Notes: generated by a model not told the origin, from the letters alone. Numbered from the stretch's first letter, positions 1-8,646 are shown. The stretch is 60,048 nt of DNA from Lachnospiraceae bacterium (GCA_021770755.1 JAETQI010000026.1:1-60048), one strand, 5' to 3'. Translations and numbers: made by a program.

Positions 1-121
1 TACCAGACCTACATTCATTATACAGCGGAGTTTTCTATTCTTGTACTCTGCTCACCGCCTCCGGCATTTGTTAGTCTCCCCAGCTCTGCTGGGGGATTTA
101 TACTGTTTCATTAAAGTGTTA

Positions 122-1000
122 TCATTTTGCTTCCTGCAGCATCTTTTTGAGGTCATCGGTCTCAAAATTATATAATCGATTGCAGAACTGACAGCGCACT
201 TCAACCGGCTTGCCGTCATCGATCATCTCCCGGATATCCTTTTTGCCGATACTGATGATCGCCCGCTCCACGCGTTCGCGGCTGCAGTCACAATAGTACT
301 GCGCCGGTATCGTGTCGTTGATCTCAAGTCCCAGACCGCCCAACAGAAGCTCAAGAAGCTGCTCGGGAGAGCTGCCTCTGTCCAGGATATTCGTGACACT
401 GTCCATCGTCTTGAGCTTCTCTTCGAGGGCACTGATCGTCTCGTCACTGGCAAAGGGCATCAGTTGGATGATAAAGCCCCCCGCCTGTCTCACTGTATTA
501 TCCCTCTCCATCAGTACGCCAAGCCCGACTGCCGACGGAACCTGTTCCGATGTCGCAAAATAATACGTGAGATCCTCCGCGATCTCCCCCGTCTGTAACT
601 GCGTCTGTCCGACATATGGCTCTTTCAGTCCCATATCCTTGATGACACTCAGTATGCCGGTTCCCACAGCGCCGCCCACATCGAGCTTTCCGAGCGCGTT
701 GGGCGGAAGCATCACCTGCGGTTCAAGCGCCGCCCCCTTCACATTCGCCTTCGCATCAGCCGTCACAGCCAGCCCCCGCACCGGCCCGTCGCAGTGGATC
801 TGCAGTGTCAGGGTATCCTTCTCCCCCTTGAGCATACTCCCCATCATCGCGCCCGCCGTGAGCAGCCGTCCCAGAGCCGCCGTGATCACAGGACTCAGGT
901 CGTGAATGGCCCTCGCCTGCTCCACAAGCTCCCTCGAAGTCATCGCAAAAGCCCTGATCTGCGCATCTGCCGCCGTCGCCCTCACTATATAATCACTCAT
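122..1000 (-). CDS. hslO: Hsp33-family redox-regulated chaperone HslO
   Basis: Cytosolic holdase chaperone of the Hsp33 family, which in characterised members is switched on when oxidation releases a zinc ion held by four cysteines. The 292-residue product has the usual family length. The C-terminal zinc site is intact: Cys237 and Cys239 in YYCDCSRERV, then Cys270 and Cys273 in CQFCNRLY. The N-terminal part starts with DYIVRATAADAQIRAF, typical of the family. I start at the second in-frame ATG (base 1000) because GGGAG lies just upstream; an ATG eight codons earlier is less well placed. It is the last gene of a minus-strand run that follows a methyltransferase across an 80-base gap containing a palindrome. 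Confidence 0.95.
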   Translation of the reverse strand: MSDYIVRATAADAQIRAFAMTSRELVEQARAIHDLSPVITAALGRLLTAGAMMGSMLKGEKDTLTLQIHCDGPVRGLAVTADAKANVKGAALEPQVMLPPNALGKLDVGGAVGTGILSVIKDMGLKEPYVGQTQLQTGEIAEDLTYYFATSEQVPSAVGLGVLMERDNTVRQAGGFIIQLMPFASDETISALEEKLKTMDSVTNILDRGSSPEQLLELLLGGLGLEINDTIPAQYYCDCSRERVERAIISIGKKDIREMIDDGKPVEVRCQFCNRLYNFETDDLKKMLQEAK

Positions 1001-1039
1001 ATCACAACTCCCTTTATAACTCATCTTATTTTATATAGC

Positions 1040-1063
1040 GCAAATTTGTGCACACAAATTTGC
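1040..1063. repeat. 24-base perfect palindrome between two minus-strand genes
   Basis: Eleven-base arms GCAAATTTGTG and CACAAATTTGC are separated by only two bases. It lies upstream of hslO and downstream of the methyltransferase. It has no T-run on either strand, so it is not a classical terminator. It could be an operator or part of a dispersed intergenic repeat. Confidence 0.6.
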
Positions 1064-1083
1064 CAGACGAAACTTAGAAAAAC

Positions 1084-1863
1084 TTAGGCAGTGTCTTTTT
1101 GTCTTTCCTGCGCCACACAGTAGATCCGCTCACTCGTCCCTGTGACCACCCCGAGCGTATCCGCGTCAAACGCCCGGACAAATGCCAGCCCGGAACGCTC
1201 TATAAATGACCGCATCTCTTCCAACGTATAGCCTCTCTGGAAATGCACCTCCTGAAAACGGGAAAACAGTTCCCGGCCAGAGGACGATGCTTCCGGTTCT
1301 TTTACAAATATCGTCAGATCATACTCGTTGATACCGCTGTCCGCGTCATAATAGTTTTCCCAGATAAAGCTGCAGTCCTCCCGGTTCTCTGCGATCACGC
1401 TGTCCCCGATGACCGTCTCGTACTTGTATTTCGTATTAAAATCAAAGATAAAGATCCCACCCGGATCCAGATAATTGTTCACAAGCCGGAAGCATGCTGT
1501 CAGGTCCTCGTCCTCGAGCAGATAGTTCAGGCTGTCACACACACTCACGACAGCCCGCACCGTCCCGTACAGTTCAAAAGAACGCATGTCCTGATTCAGA
1601 TAGAGGATATCCCGTCCGGACTTCTCCCTCTTTTCACAGGCAATGTTCAGCATTTCATCGGAATTGTCCACGCCGATCATGTCAAAGCCGCGCGCGGCAA
1701 GAAGCTCTGTCAGACTCCCTGTGCCGCATCCAAGCTCCAGCACCAGCCCGTCCTTGATACCATATTCTCCCAGCGCCTGCGCAATGTTCTCGCACCACTG
1801 CGCATAGGGCGTCTCGTCCATCAACTGGTCATAAACACATGCAAAATCTGTATATGCCTCCAT
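1084..1863 (-). CDS. Class I SAM-dependent methyltransferase
   Basis: A 259-residue Rossmann-fold methyltransferase. The SAM-binding motif I is VLELGCGTGS at residues 41-50, followed by an acidic residue at the end of strand 2 (GVDNSDEM), as expected for SAM ribose binding. The substrate is not identifiable; related proteins are annotated only as methyltransferase type 11/25. GGAGATGAGAGCAG precedes the ATG. It lies 23 bases downstream of the DUF368 membrane protein on the same strand, so co-transcription is likely. Nothing links it to the neighbouring chaperone beyond position. Confidence 0.88.
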   Translation of the reverse strand: MEAYTDFACVYDQLMDETPYAQWCENIAQALGEYGIKDGLVLELGCGTGSLTELLAARGFDMIGVDNSDEMLNIACEKREKSGRDILYLNQDMRSFELYGTVRAVVSVCDSLNYLLEDEDLTACFRLVNNYLDPGGIFIFDFNTKYKYETVIGDSVIAENREDCSFIWENYYDADSGINEYDLTIFVKEPEASSSGRELFSRFQEVHFQRGYTLEEMRSFIERSGLAFVRAFDADTLGVVTGTSERIYCVAQERQKDTA

Positions 1864-1886
1864 CTGCTCTCATCTCCATCCATAAA

Positions 1887-2747
1887 TCAGGCGCCCAGCT
1901 TCAATGAGATGAAGAATCCCACCGCGAGCAGGACAACCCCGGTGATGATCTCCACAAACCCGACCGTGCCGATCTCCATCATGATCAGGATCGCAAGCGG
2001 CGAAGCCACGATCAGTCCTATGATCGCCCAGTATGTGACCAGCGGGAACTTCTTGAGCATGAACTCGATCAGCTTCGCCACCGCGACAATGCCGACAACC
2101 ACGCCGATCCCAAACGGTACCAGCACCACGAACGTATCCAGCATCGCAGCAATGTCAAACGCTTTCAGCGCATTGATGAAATCATTGATCGTGTCAATGA
2201 TCGTGTTGTAATAACCGAGGATCATCATGATCATCGAGCCGCTCACACCCGGAATGACCATCGTCGCCGCCGCGATGATACCAACGCCAAAGAGCTTTGC
2301 AACATTGCCCACACTGAAGGAAGTGTCCGCGCTCGAACCACCGCCCTCACCGACGCAGGCAAAGCCCACCACCATCGCAAAAAACAAAACAAATGCGACA
2401 ATCTGGGGGATCCGGATCGTATTTCCCTTCACCTTTCCATAAATAACGGGCAGTCCGCCGAGGATCAGCCCGATAAAGAACAGGTTCGTCTGCAGCGGGA
2501 ACCGCGGAAACAAGATCTCCGAAAATATCTTGGCAAAGATCGCTATGGACAGGAGCATTCCGACCAGGATCGGCACCAGGAGCGCCACGGCCTCCTTCAT
2601 GCGTTTGATAAAATGCGTCAGTACCAGGATCAGCTTGTCATAGATCCCCATGGAAACCATCATGGTCCCGCCGCTGACTCCCGGGATCACGTTCGCGATC
2701 CCGATCACCATACCTCTTAAAATGTTTGCGATAAATTCTTTCATCAT
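1887..2747 (-). CDS. DUF368 polytopic membrane protein (polyprenyl-phosphate translocase family)
   Basis: A 286-residue integral membrane protein. Near the N-terminus it has the family signature GIANVIPGVSGGTMMVSMG, and near the middle a second copy, ATMVIPGVSGSMIMMILGY; such inverted repeats are typical of DUF368. Members of this family have been reported to recycle undecaprenyl phosphate across the cytoplasmic membrane (PopT), so a role in cell-envelope lipid-carrier recycling is inferred by family only. Translation starts at one of two adjacent ATG codons. The gene follows hisC after a gap filled by a hairpin-rich repeat. Confidence 0.85.
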   Translation of the reverse strand: MMKEFIANILRGMVIGIANVIPGVSGGTMMVSMGIYDKLILVLTHFIKRMKEAVALLVPILVGMLLSIAIFAKIFSEILFPRFPLQTNLFFIGLILGGLPVIYGKVKGNTIRIPQIVAFVLFFAMVVGFACVGEGGGSSADTSFSVGNVAKLFGVGIIAAATMVIPGVSGSMIMMILGYYNTIIDTINDFINALKAFDIAAMLDTFVVLVPFGIGVVVGIVAVAKLIEFMLKKFPLVTYWAIIGLIVASPLAILIMMEIGTVGFVEIITGVVLLAVGFFISLKLGA

Positions 2748-2789
2748 CTCAACTGTCTAACCTTTCCTTAAATTAATTCGTATTAATCG

Positions 2790-2880
2790 AGCAGGAAAGA
2801 GCCATCTTTCCTACTCGCCGCGCGACCCGTGCGCCGCCTTAGCGGCATCTTTCCTTTGCACGGGTCTGCGCATAAAAATG
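2790..2880 (-). repeat. Hairpin-rich intergenic repeat downstream of hisC
   Basis: This stretch holds two stem-loops: an outer stem GACCCGTGC/GCACGGGTC enclosing GCCGC/GCGGC, and AGGAAAG/CTTTCCT. The motif AGGAAAGATG occurs twice. A related copy of its right part lies at 13991-14030, and a weaker one at 7005-7045. That suggests a dispersed repeat that may double as the hisC terminator, although there is no long T-run. Confidence 0.5.
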
Positions 2881-2882
2881 TC

Positions 2883-3941
2883 TTATCTGTCTCTCAGATA
2901 TGCCTCCAAAAATGCAAGTACCTTGTCCATCTCCTCGTCCGTTCCGATGGAAATGCGCAGATAATTTCCGATGCGCGGCTTATTCCAATGCCTTACGTAC
3001 ATTCCGTTCTCCCGGAGCGCCTCAAAGATCTCCTGCGCCGGAACCGTCCTGTGTGCGGCAAAGACAAAGTTCGTCCTGGAGTCGGGAAAGACAAAGCCAA
3101 GCCGCGCAAGCTCCCGCTTCGTACGCTCCCTCGTCGCAGCCACCTTCGCCGTCGTCTCCGCAAAATACGCCTCGTCCTCCACGGACGCCACACCCGCCGC
3201 GACCGCGACCGCCCCCATCGTGTAGGAGTTAAAAGAAAACTTGACGTCATTGAGATACCGGATCAGCTTCCTGCTGCCCATCGCGTAGCCGATGCGCATC
3301 CCCGCCATGGAGCGCGATTTTGAGAAGGTCTGCACGACAAGCAGGTTGTCGTATCTGTCGATCAGCGGCACACAGCTCTCCCCGCCAAAATCCACATACG
3401 CCTCGTCGATGATGACGACCGAATCCGGGTTTGCCCTGACGATCTCCTCGCACACGGACCGGTCTGCCGCCACGCCTGTCGGGGCATTTGGATTTGCGAT
3501 GACGATGCCGCCGTTCTCCCTAAAATAATCCTCTTTTCTGATACCAAAATCGTCATCGAGCGGCTGCACCTCATACGGTATCCTGTACAGATCCGCCCAC
3601 ACATCATAAAAAGAGTATGTGATATCCGGAAACAGGATCGGTCTTCCCGAATGAAAAAATGTCAAAAAGGACATCGCGAGCACGTCATCTGACCCGACAC
3701 CAGCAAACACTTGTTCTTTATCCAGTCCATGCCGCTTCGCAAGTGCCTCCACAAGCGCAGACACATCCGGATCCGGGTATCTGCGCAGCACATCACAGTC
3801 AAATCCCCGTATCGCTGCGGCGACTCCCGGCGCCGGCGGATACGGGTTCTCGTTTGTGTTCAGCTTGATGACATCCTGCTCCTTTGGCTGTTCGCCCGCC
3901 ACATAGGGCACTACCTTCCGCACATTTCCTTCCCAGCTCAT
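2883..3941 (-). CDS. hisC: Histidinol-phosphate aminotransferase HisC
   Basis: A PLP-dependent class I/II aminotransferase of 352 residues, the standard HisC length. It interconverts histidinol phosphate and imidazole-acetol phosphate in histidine biosynthesis. The visible landmarks are LNTNENPYPP near the N-terminus, NPNAPTG at about 150-156, DEAYVDF at about 179, and the PLP lysine in QTFSKSRSMAGMRIGY (Lys208). I start at the ATG at 3941 because GGAGG lies five bases upstream; a start four codons earlier would overlap that site. No other his genes are nearby, so it stands alone. Paralogues can act on phenylalanine or tyrosine, so the substrate is a family inference. Confidence 0.92.
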   Translation of the reverse strand: MSWEGNVRKVVPYVAGEQPKEQDVIKLNTNENPYPPAPGVAAAIRGFDCDVLRRYPDPDVSALVEALAKRHGLDKEQVFAGVGSDDVLAMSFLTFFHSGRPILFPDITYSFYDVWADLYRIPYEVQPLDDDFGIRKEDYFRENGGIVIANPNAPTGVAADRSVCEEIVRANPDSVVIIDEAYVDFGGESCVPLIDRYDNLLVVQTFSKSRSMAGMRIGYAMGSRKLIRYLNDVKFSFNSYTMGAVAVAAGVASVEDEAYFAETTAKVAATRERTKRELARLGFVFPDSRTNFVFAAHRTVPAQEIFEALRENGMYVRHWNKPRIGNYLRISIGTDEEMDKVLAFLEAYLRDR

Positions 3942-4021
3942 ACCTACCTCCATACATACCTGTCCGCTACTTTGACTTTGTTTTTTATCATATCAAAATT
4001 TCCAATTTTATGCAATGTCTG

Positions 4022-4050
4022 TTGACTCCAAAAGAATTTCATTCTACTAT
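4022..4050 (+). promoter_or_regulatory. Sigma-A type promoter for the membrane protein at 4110
   Basis: TTGACT, a 17-base spacer and TACTAT lie 60 bases upstream of the start codon in an AT-rich divergent region shared with hisC. Confidence 0.55.
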
Positions 4051-4109
4051 TAAAATATAGTATATTTTTCCATTAAAATGAAATCCTTATACTAAAGCGG
4101 AGGTTCAAT

Positions 4110-5882
4110 ATGTATTATCTAAAGATTTTTATCAAAAGTTTTTTGTCGCTTTTTGCCATAATGCGTGTTACCGGAATGTCCACCAAAAATCCGTGTTCTG
4201 TCATTCTGTTTCTGATATTGATATATGTCTTTGCAAAGCTCCACAGCGACCGCGTGGAGGGCCGCATCGTCCCGGGGGACATGACGCTCTCCGCCATTCT
4301 GAGCGCACTCTTTAGTGTCTTTACGCTCTCCGCCCAATATCCCGTGATTCTGGGCGGCATGGCCAGCCGGCTTTTCTGCACTGCCGTCCTGCTCCTCACA
4401 GGCGCGGGGCTTTTGCTGATCTACTACTATCTGTCCATATGGTTTTTGCAGAATGCTGCCGTCTTAAAGCCCGTCGGTTCCGGCTACTCCTACGCATGGA
4501 TCCCGTTTCTGGCTGCCTTCATATGCCTTCTGTGCTGGCTGCCGTATTTCCTGTATGAGTACCCTGGCATCATGACGCCCGACAGCATCAACCAGTATGC
4601 ACAGATCATCGGCGCCTACGGACTCTCCAACCACCACTCTGTCGTCCACACAGCAATGATCGGCATATTTTATAACATCGGATGCTCCCTCACCGGGGAT
4701 CCGCATGCAGGTCTTGCGCTGTACACGATCGCGCAGATGCTTTTTATGGCATTTGTCGCAGGATACGTCGTCCGCACACTGCAGAAAGCAAACGTCATCA
4801 CGCCGGTTCTGATCGCCACCATATGCTTTTATGCCCTGATCCCCTATCACGGCATATATGTTGTCACGATCTGGAAGGACATCCCGTTTGCGGGCTGCAT
4901 GACGCTCTTTGCCGCAGCGCTGATGCGTTTCCTGCTGCGCGGCAGCTCTGCCGCCTCCTCCGACGCCGTGCCGGGATTAAGGCCGAGCGAGTATTTTACC
5001 CTGCTGCTCCCGTACATCGTGTCCGGCATCCTGCTGTGCCTGCTGCGGGGCAACGGCTGGTACGCCATTGCCGCATCCATACCGTTTGTCCTGTTCGTCT
5101 ACCGCAAATGGCTTAAAGTCATGATCCCGGTGCACCTGATCATTCTGGCGCTGGTACTTTTTGTCAAATATCCGGTCATGTACGTATATGCGATCCCGCA
5201 GGCTGATTTCACAGAGTCCCTCTCCGTGCCGCTTCAGCAGATCGCACGTGTCATCGCAAACGGTGATGCGCTCTCGGAAAGCGAAACGGCATTTCTGAGT
5301 CAGATGATGGACATGGAACAGGCTGCCACTGCTTATCAGCCTGATGTCTCGGATAATATCAAAAACCTGATCCGACAGAAGGACAGCGGTTTTCCAGCGT
5401 CCCACAAGAGCGAATTTTTCAGAACGTGGCTCTCGATCGGAACAGCGCATCCCAAGGCTTATTTTGACGCCTATGTAGCCCAGACGAACGGCTTCTGGTA
5501 TCCTGATATCCGTTGCGAAGTCGGTCTCGCTGACGGAATCTATCCAAATGAATTCGGACTGAGCTGGCATCCCCTCATAAGGGGTCCTGTCATCGTAAAG
5601 ATCAAGGAGATCCTGTTCAAGCTTCCTGACATGGTTCCTTTGTATGGACTATTATGGAGCACGGGCTTCATCCTGTGGGTTATCCTGCTGATCGCCGCCC
5701 TTTGCCTGCGTCAGGGCAGTTCTGCGGGCACGCTCGTCTGCCTGCCATTTATCCTGCTCATCGCCACTTTGTGTGTCTCGACCCCTGTCGCTACAGAGTT
5801 CCGGTATGCATACGCTGCTTTCTTTGCCCTGCCGCTGCTCATCCTGTCCCCTTTTGTCTCTGACAAGAACGGCTCACGCTAA
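4110..5882 (+). CDS. Multi-pass membrane protein, DUF6020-like
   Basis: A 590-residue protein with about a dozen hydrophobic segments spread over its length. The central loop carries EYPGIMTPDSINQYAQ and NHHSVVHTAM, motifs I associate with an uncharacterised family (DUF6020) of Firmicute membrane proteins that resemble GT-C glycosyltransferases in layout. An Asp in an early extracytoplasmic loop (TPDS) is compatible with a lipid-phosphate-sugar enzyme, but this is inference. GGAGG precedes the ATG, and a sigma-A promoter lies at 4022-4050. The stop codon is inside its own terminator hairpin. It appears to be a single-gene unit, convergent with the following lipoprotein gene. Confidence 0.8.
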   Translation: MYYLKIFIKSFLSLFAIMRVTGMSTKNPCSVILFLILIYVFAKLHSDRVEGRIVPGDMTLSAILSALFSVFTLSAQYPVILGGMASRLFCTAVLLLTGAGLLLIYYYLSIWFLQNAAVLKPVGSGYSYAWIPFLAAFICLLCWLPYFLYEYPGIMTPDSINQYAQIIGAYGLSNHHSVVHTAMIGIFYNIGCSLTGDPHAGLALYTIAQMLFMAFVAGYVVRTLQKANVITPVLIATICFYALIPYHGIYVVTIWKDIPFAGCMTLFAAALMRFLLRGSSAASSDAVPGLRPSEYFTLLLPYIVSGILLCLLRGNGWYAIAASIPFVLFVYRKWLKVMIPVHLIILALVLFVKYPVMYVYAIPQADFTESLSVPLQQIARVIANGDALSESETAFLSQMMDMEQAATAYQPDVSDNIKNLIRQKDSGFPASHKSEFFRTWLSIGTAHPKAYFDAYVAQTNGFWYPDIRCEVGLADGIYPNEFGLSWHPLIRGPVIVKIKEILFKLPDMVPLYGLLWSTGFILWVILLIAALCLRQGSSAGTLVCLPFILLIATLCVSTPVATEFRYAYAAFFALPLLILSPFVSDKNGSR

Positions 5883-5898
5883 GCGTGGGCCGTTTTAA
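5868..5898 (+). terminator. Terminator of the membrane protein gene
   Basis: The stem AACGGCTCACGC / GCGTGGGCCGTT has one mismatch and is followed by TTTT. It includes the stop codon and also reaches the 3' end of the convergent lipoprotein gene, so it may work on both strands. Confidence 0.75.
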
Positions 5899-6956
5899 TA
5901 TATCACCTCAACATTTTCTATGCGATCGTCCTCAACGTCAAAGGCAATGATATTTTCGCTGGTCCTGTGATGCGCCATGTAATATCTGCCATCGATTCTG
6001 GTTATGTAATAAGGCGTCCCGCCCGATATGCCAAACTGGTCATAGACATCCTCATAAGTCCCGCCGGCAAGCTTTTCAAGGCTGTCCGTCCTGACGATCG
6101 TCGCATAGTCCTGATCCTCCTGGTCGTCAGTCGATACTGTGATATAGTATCGATCACCGATCTTTGTCAACTGCACCATCCCTGCGATCTCTTTGGCCAC
6201 ACTGTACTCTGCTATGAGATCAAACCCGTCGCCTGCACCGTTCACCGCTGCCTTTATGATCTTCCGGTTATTGTGTCCTGACACAAAATAAATGCCGTCA
6301 TCCAGAACCGTGAACGACCGCACATACACGCCGTAGAGTTCATCGATCTTTAGTATCTTGTCAACATACAGCGGATAGACACCGTCTGACTGCGGCTGCG
6401 CCTCCTTTCTGACCAGATACATCTCCCCCGTGATCGAGCTCCACGCCATAAACACCCGTTCTTTTTCATCATACTGTACATAGTGGGGACGCATCCCTAT
6501 ATTTTCCAGCGTCTGGGTGTGCACATAGCTTCCATCCATCTTCTGGAACACCAGCAGGCGGTTGTTTTCCGTATCATCGACAACGAACGAGGTTCCGTCC
6601 GAAGCGATCGTGTGCGCATAATGGACTTCGTCCGTCAGCACCGCCCACTGGTCCAGCGGGTCCGTGATATTGTCGTGGTAGATGATCTGGTCGTGATAAC
6701 AGTCTGCGATAAAATACGTGTCCTCCACCTTCGTGATATACGTCGCCACATTTAACGTATCATACGTATTTGTCTGTCCGCAGGCTGCGGGATCAGACAG
6801 CAGCCCCTCATATACTGCCGCTTCGGTCTCCACCGCCGCGCCAGTCTCCGGCATCTCTTTCTCCGCAACCGTCGCCAGCCCATCTTTCCCCGCGCAGGCA
6901 CAGAGCACTGCTGCCAGCACAACAGCCGTATAAACGATACATTTCTTTCTATACAT
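5895..6956 (-). CDS. Predicted lipoprotein with beta-propeller-like repeats
   Basis: A 353-residue exported protein. The N-terminus is a lipoprotein signal peptide (MYRKKCIVYTAVVLAAVLC) with lipobox LCAC, so it should be lipid-anchored on the outer face of the membrane. The mature part has recurring strand-rich units such as YDTLNVATYITKVEDTYFIAD and RSFTVLDDGIYFVSG. These look like blades of an NHL or six-bladed beta-propeller, but no catalytic motif is recognisable. GAGGAATATTTAAA precedes the ATG. It is transcribed alone, convergent with the membrane protein before it. The function is unknown. Confidence 0.75.
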   Translation of the reverse strand: MYRKKCIVYTAVVLAAVLCACAGKDGLATVAEKEMPETGAAVETEAAVYEGLLSDPAACGQTNTYDTLNVATYITKVEDTYFIADCYHDQIIYHDNITDPLDQWAVLTDEVHYAHTIASDGTSFVVDDTENNRLLVFQKMDGSYVHTQTLENIGMRPHYVQYDEKERVFMAWSSITGEMYLVRKEAQPQSDGVYPLYVDKILKIDELYGVYVRSFTVLDDGIYFVSGHNNRKIIKAAVNGAGDGFDLIAEYSVAKEIAGMVQLTKIGDRYYITVSTDDQEDQDYATIVRTDSLEKLAGGTYEDVYDQFGISGGTPYYITRIDGRYYMAHHRTSENIIAFDVEDDRIENVEVIY

Positions 6957-7213
6957 TTTAAATATTCCTCATCTTATGTTTCCCGTCCCACCATTCTGCT
7001 GCCTCTGTGCAAAGGAATCTTTCGCCCGCACAGACAACCTCTCCGCTCACAATTATAACACCTCCAGGCGGCACACACAAGAAGCGGATTTCAAGGCATT
7101 TTCACTATAAAGCAATCAGCTTTCTTGTGCTTTTTGACGTTATTTGTGAACGAACTGTGAACACATTGTAAATGTAAAGTAACTATAAAATGAATAAATT
7201 TTTTATTTTGCTA

Positions 7214-7241
7214 TTGACCTTTGCAAAAATATATGTATAAT
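7214..7241 (+). promoter_or_regulatory. Sigma-A promoter of the Thr/Glu-rich lipoprotein gene
   Basis: TTGACC, 16 bases, then TATAAT. It leaves a leader of about 100 bases before the ATG. Confidence 0.65.
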
Positions 7242-7290
7242 TATCACTTGTAAGGCACAACAGGAATGACAGATCAACATCATCATTTCT

Positions 7291-7330
7291 GAAACTTAGT
7301 TTCGCACTACATAGTGCTGCGCAAATGCGC
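7291..7330 (+). promoter_or_regulatory. Three abutting palindromes in the mRNA leader
   Basis: GAAACT-T-AGTTTC (7291-7303), GCACTA-CA-TAGTGC (7304-7317) and GCGC-AAAT-GCGC (7319-7330) follow each other with no more than one base between them. They end just before the Shine-Dalgarno GGAGGAGA. They could fold as three small hairpins and affect mRNA stability or initiation. Confidence 0.6.
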
Positions 7331-7348
7331 AAATGGAGGAGAGAAATT

Positions 7349-7723
7349 ATGAAGAAAAGAATTTTAGCTACGATCATGACACTTACATTAGGTGCAGCAA
7401 TGCTTACAGCTTGCGGTTCCAAGGCAGATGAGGCATCTACAAATGAGACAAGTGTAGTTGATACAACCGTTCCGGCAGAGGAGCCTGCAGCTCCCGCTAC
7501 AGAGGAGCCTGCTTCTACAGTAGAGGCCTCCACAGAGACAGCTACTACAGAGGAAGCTGCTGACGCTGAGACGACAGAGGCGCCTGCTACAGAGGCTGCT
7601 GATGCCGAGACGACAGAGGCTTCTACAGAGGAGGCTACTGACGGCGAGACTACAGAGGCTTCTACAGAGGAGGCCGCTGACGCTGAGACAACAGAGGCGC
7701 CTGCTACAGAGGCTGCAAACTAA
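7349..7723 (+). CDS. Low-complexity Thr/Glu/Ala repeat lipoprotein
   Basis: A 124-residue exported lipoprotein. It begins MKKRILATIMTLTLGAAMLT followed by lipobox TACG, giving a lipidated cysteine. The rest is almost entirely Ala, Glu, Thr, Asp, Ser and Pro, in units such as TTEAPATEAADAE and TTEASTEEA, each repeated two or three times. It is therefore an acidic, probably disordered surface tether rather than an enzyme. The underlying DNA is also repetitive (recurring GAGACTACAGAGGC-like units), so copy number may vary between strains. I start at 7349 because GGAGGAGA lies directly upstream; the earlier ATG at 7325 precedes that site. A strong terminator follows immediately. Confidence 0.8.
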   Translation: MKKRILATIMTLTLGAAMLTACGSKADEASTNETSVVDTTVPAEEPAAPATEEPASTVEASTETATTEEAADAETTEAPATEAADAETTEASTEEATDGETTEASTEEAADAETTEAPATEAAN

Positions 7724-7733
7724 TTGCTCAGAC

Positions 7734-7766
7734 AAAAATCGAGCAGGGAAACCTGCTCGATTTTTA
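7734..7766 (+). terminator. Rho-independent terminator after the repeat lipoprotein
   Basis: AAAATCGAGCAGG, loop GAAA, CCTGCTCGATTTTT. It is a strong symmetric stem and can also serve the convergent deacetylase gene. Confidence 0.9.
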
Positions 7767-7779
7767 TTCCTTCACTTTT

Positions 7780-8646
7780 TTAACGATCTTTTTTACCCGG
7801 AATCTGTCTGCCCTCATGATCCATGTGATAGTTGTCCCTGTAGATCAACTCGGACACCGGCACAAACTGATATCCGGCATCTTTCAATGTCGTGATCAGG
7901 GTATCCAGTGCCTCCGCGGTATATCTTGCCCCATTGTGGCACAAGATGATCGAACCATTTCCGAGATGCTCATTCTGCGTGACAGTCTTTATGATCGAGT
8001 CCACTCCATAATCTTTCCAGTCCAGACTGTCGACATCCCACTGAATCGGATAATAATTACATTTTCTCACAGCTTTGATCAGTTTCGTATCGTAATCGCC
8101 GTACGGGGGGCGGAACAGAAACATATCATACCCGGTAAGTTCCTTGACTTTATCGTGCACTGACATGAGTTCCTCCTCTTTATCAGCGTCGGACAACTGG
8201 CTCATGTTCTTGTGGTTCTGACTGTGGTTTCCAAGGTCGTGTCCCTCTGCGAGTATCATCTTTACATCATCCGGATAGGAATCCACCCATCCGCCCGTCA
8301 TGAAAAATGTCACCTTGACATCATGTTTTTTCAATATTTCCATAATCTTCTGCGTATCGTCATTTCCCCATGCCGCGTCGAAAGTCAGCGCGATCTTTGG
8401 TTCTTCTGTCTGCACACAGTAGATCGGTAGTTCTCTCTCCCCCCCGCCAGAGCTTGTCGGAAGAAAGGTTCCCATCTCCCTGTAACGCACTCCAAGCAGA
8501 CCCGCCAGTACTAAGATTGCTGCCGTCAGCACCGTTGCCTTTCTTGAAATATTTACTTCATGCAGATACGCACTGATATCGCGCATATACTGAATCAGCA
8601 CACCACTTGTCTGTGAATCATTGTCCCCGTTGCTCCTGCCAAGCAT
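7780..8646 (-). CDS. Membrane-anchored polysaccharide deacetylase (CE4)
   Basis: A 288-residue protein with a short cytoplasmic N-terminus, one membrane segment around residues 37-55 (ATVLTAAILVLAGLLGV) and an external NodB/CE4 domain. The motifs are clear: PKIALTFDAAWGNDDT (catalytic Asp), HDLGNHSQNHKN (metal-binding histidines) and FRPPYGDYD (motif 3). The family removes N-acetyl groups from peptidoglycan or related glycans, and TFDAAWG resembles the sporulation PdaB subgroup. The variant Asp-Ala in motif 1, where Asp-Asp is usual, is shared by PdaB-like proteins whose activity is uncertain. It is convergent with the repeat lipoprotein and shares its terminator. Confidence 0.9.
   Translation of the reverse strand: MLGRSNGDNDSQTSGVLIQYMRDISAYLHEVNISRKATVLTAAILVLAGLLGVRYREMGTFLPTSSGGGERELPIYCVQTEEPKIALTFDAAWGNDDTQKIMEILKKHDVKVTFFMTGGWVDSYPDDVKMILAEGHDLGNHSQNHKNMSQLSDADKEEELMSVHDKVKELTGYDMFLFRPPYGDYDTKLIKAVRKCNYYPIQWDVDSLDWKDYGVDSIIKTVTQNEHLGNGSIILCHNGARYTAEALDTLITTLKDAGYQFVPVSELIYRDNYHMDHEGRQIPGKKDR

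Larger units (their letters stand above)
6957..7348. other. 392-base intergenic region with a repeat, a promoter and a structured leader
   Basis: The stretch separates two divergent lipoprotein genes. It holds a short hairpin element at 7005-7045 (CTGTGC/GCACAG around AAAG/CTTT), an AT-rich segment with the promoter for the gene at 7349, and three abutting palindromes in the leader. No open frame beyond 60 codons on either strand looks coding. Confidence 0.6.

Noticed and set aside
77-95. Hairpin CCCCAGC/GCTGGGG near the left edge as terminator of hslO
   Set aside because: On the minus strand no T-run follows, and the stem is short; left unassigned.
2900-3232. Arg/Pro/Ser-rich open frames on the plus strand opposite hisC
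   Set aside because: They are antisense shadows of a GC-rich conserved gene; composition is unlike a real protein and no ribosome site is present.
4464-4850. 128-codon minus-strand frame inside the membrane protein gene
   Set aside because: It lies wholly opposite a gene with clear membrane pattern, promoter and terminator; it has no start signal and no recognisable motif.
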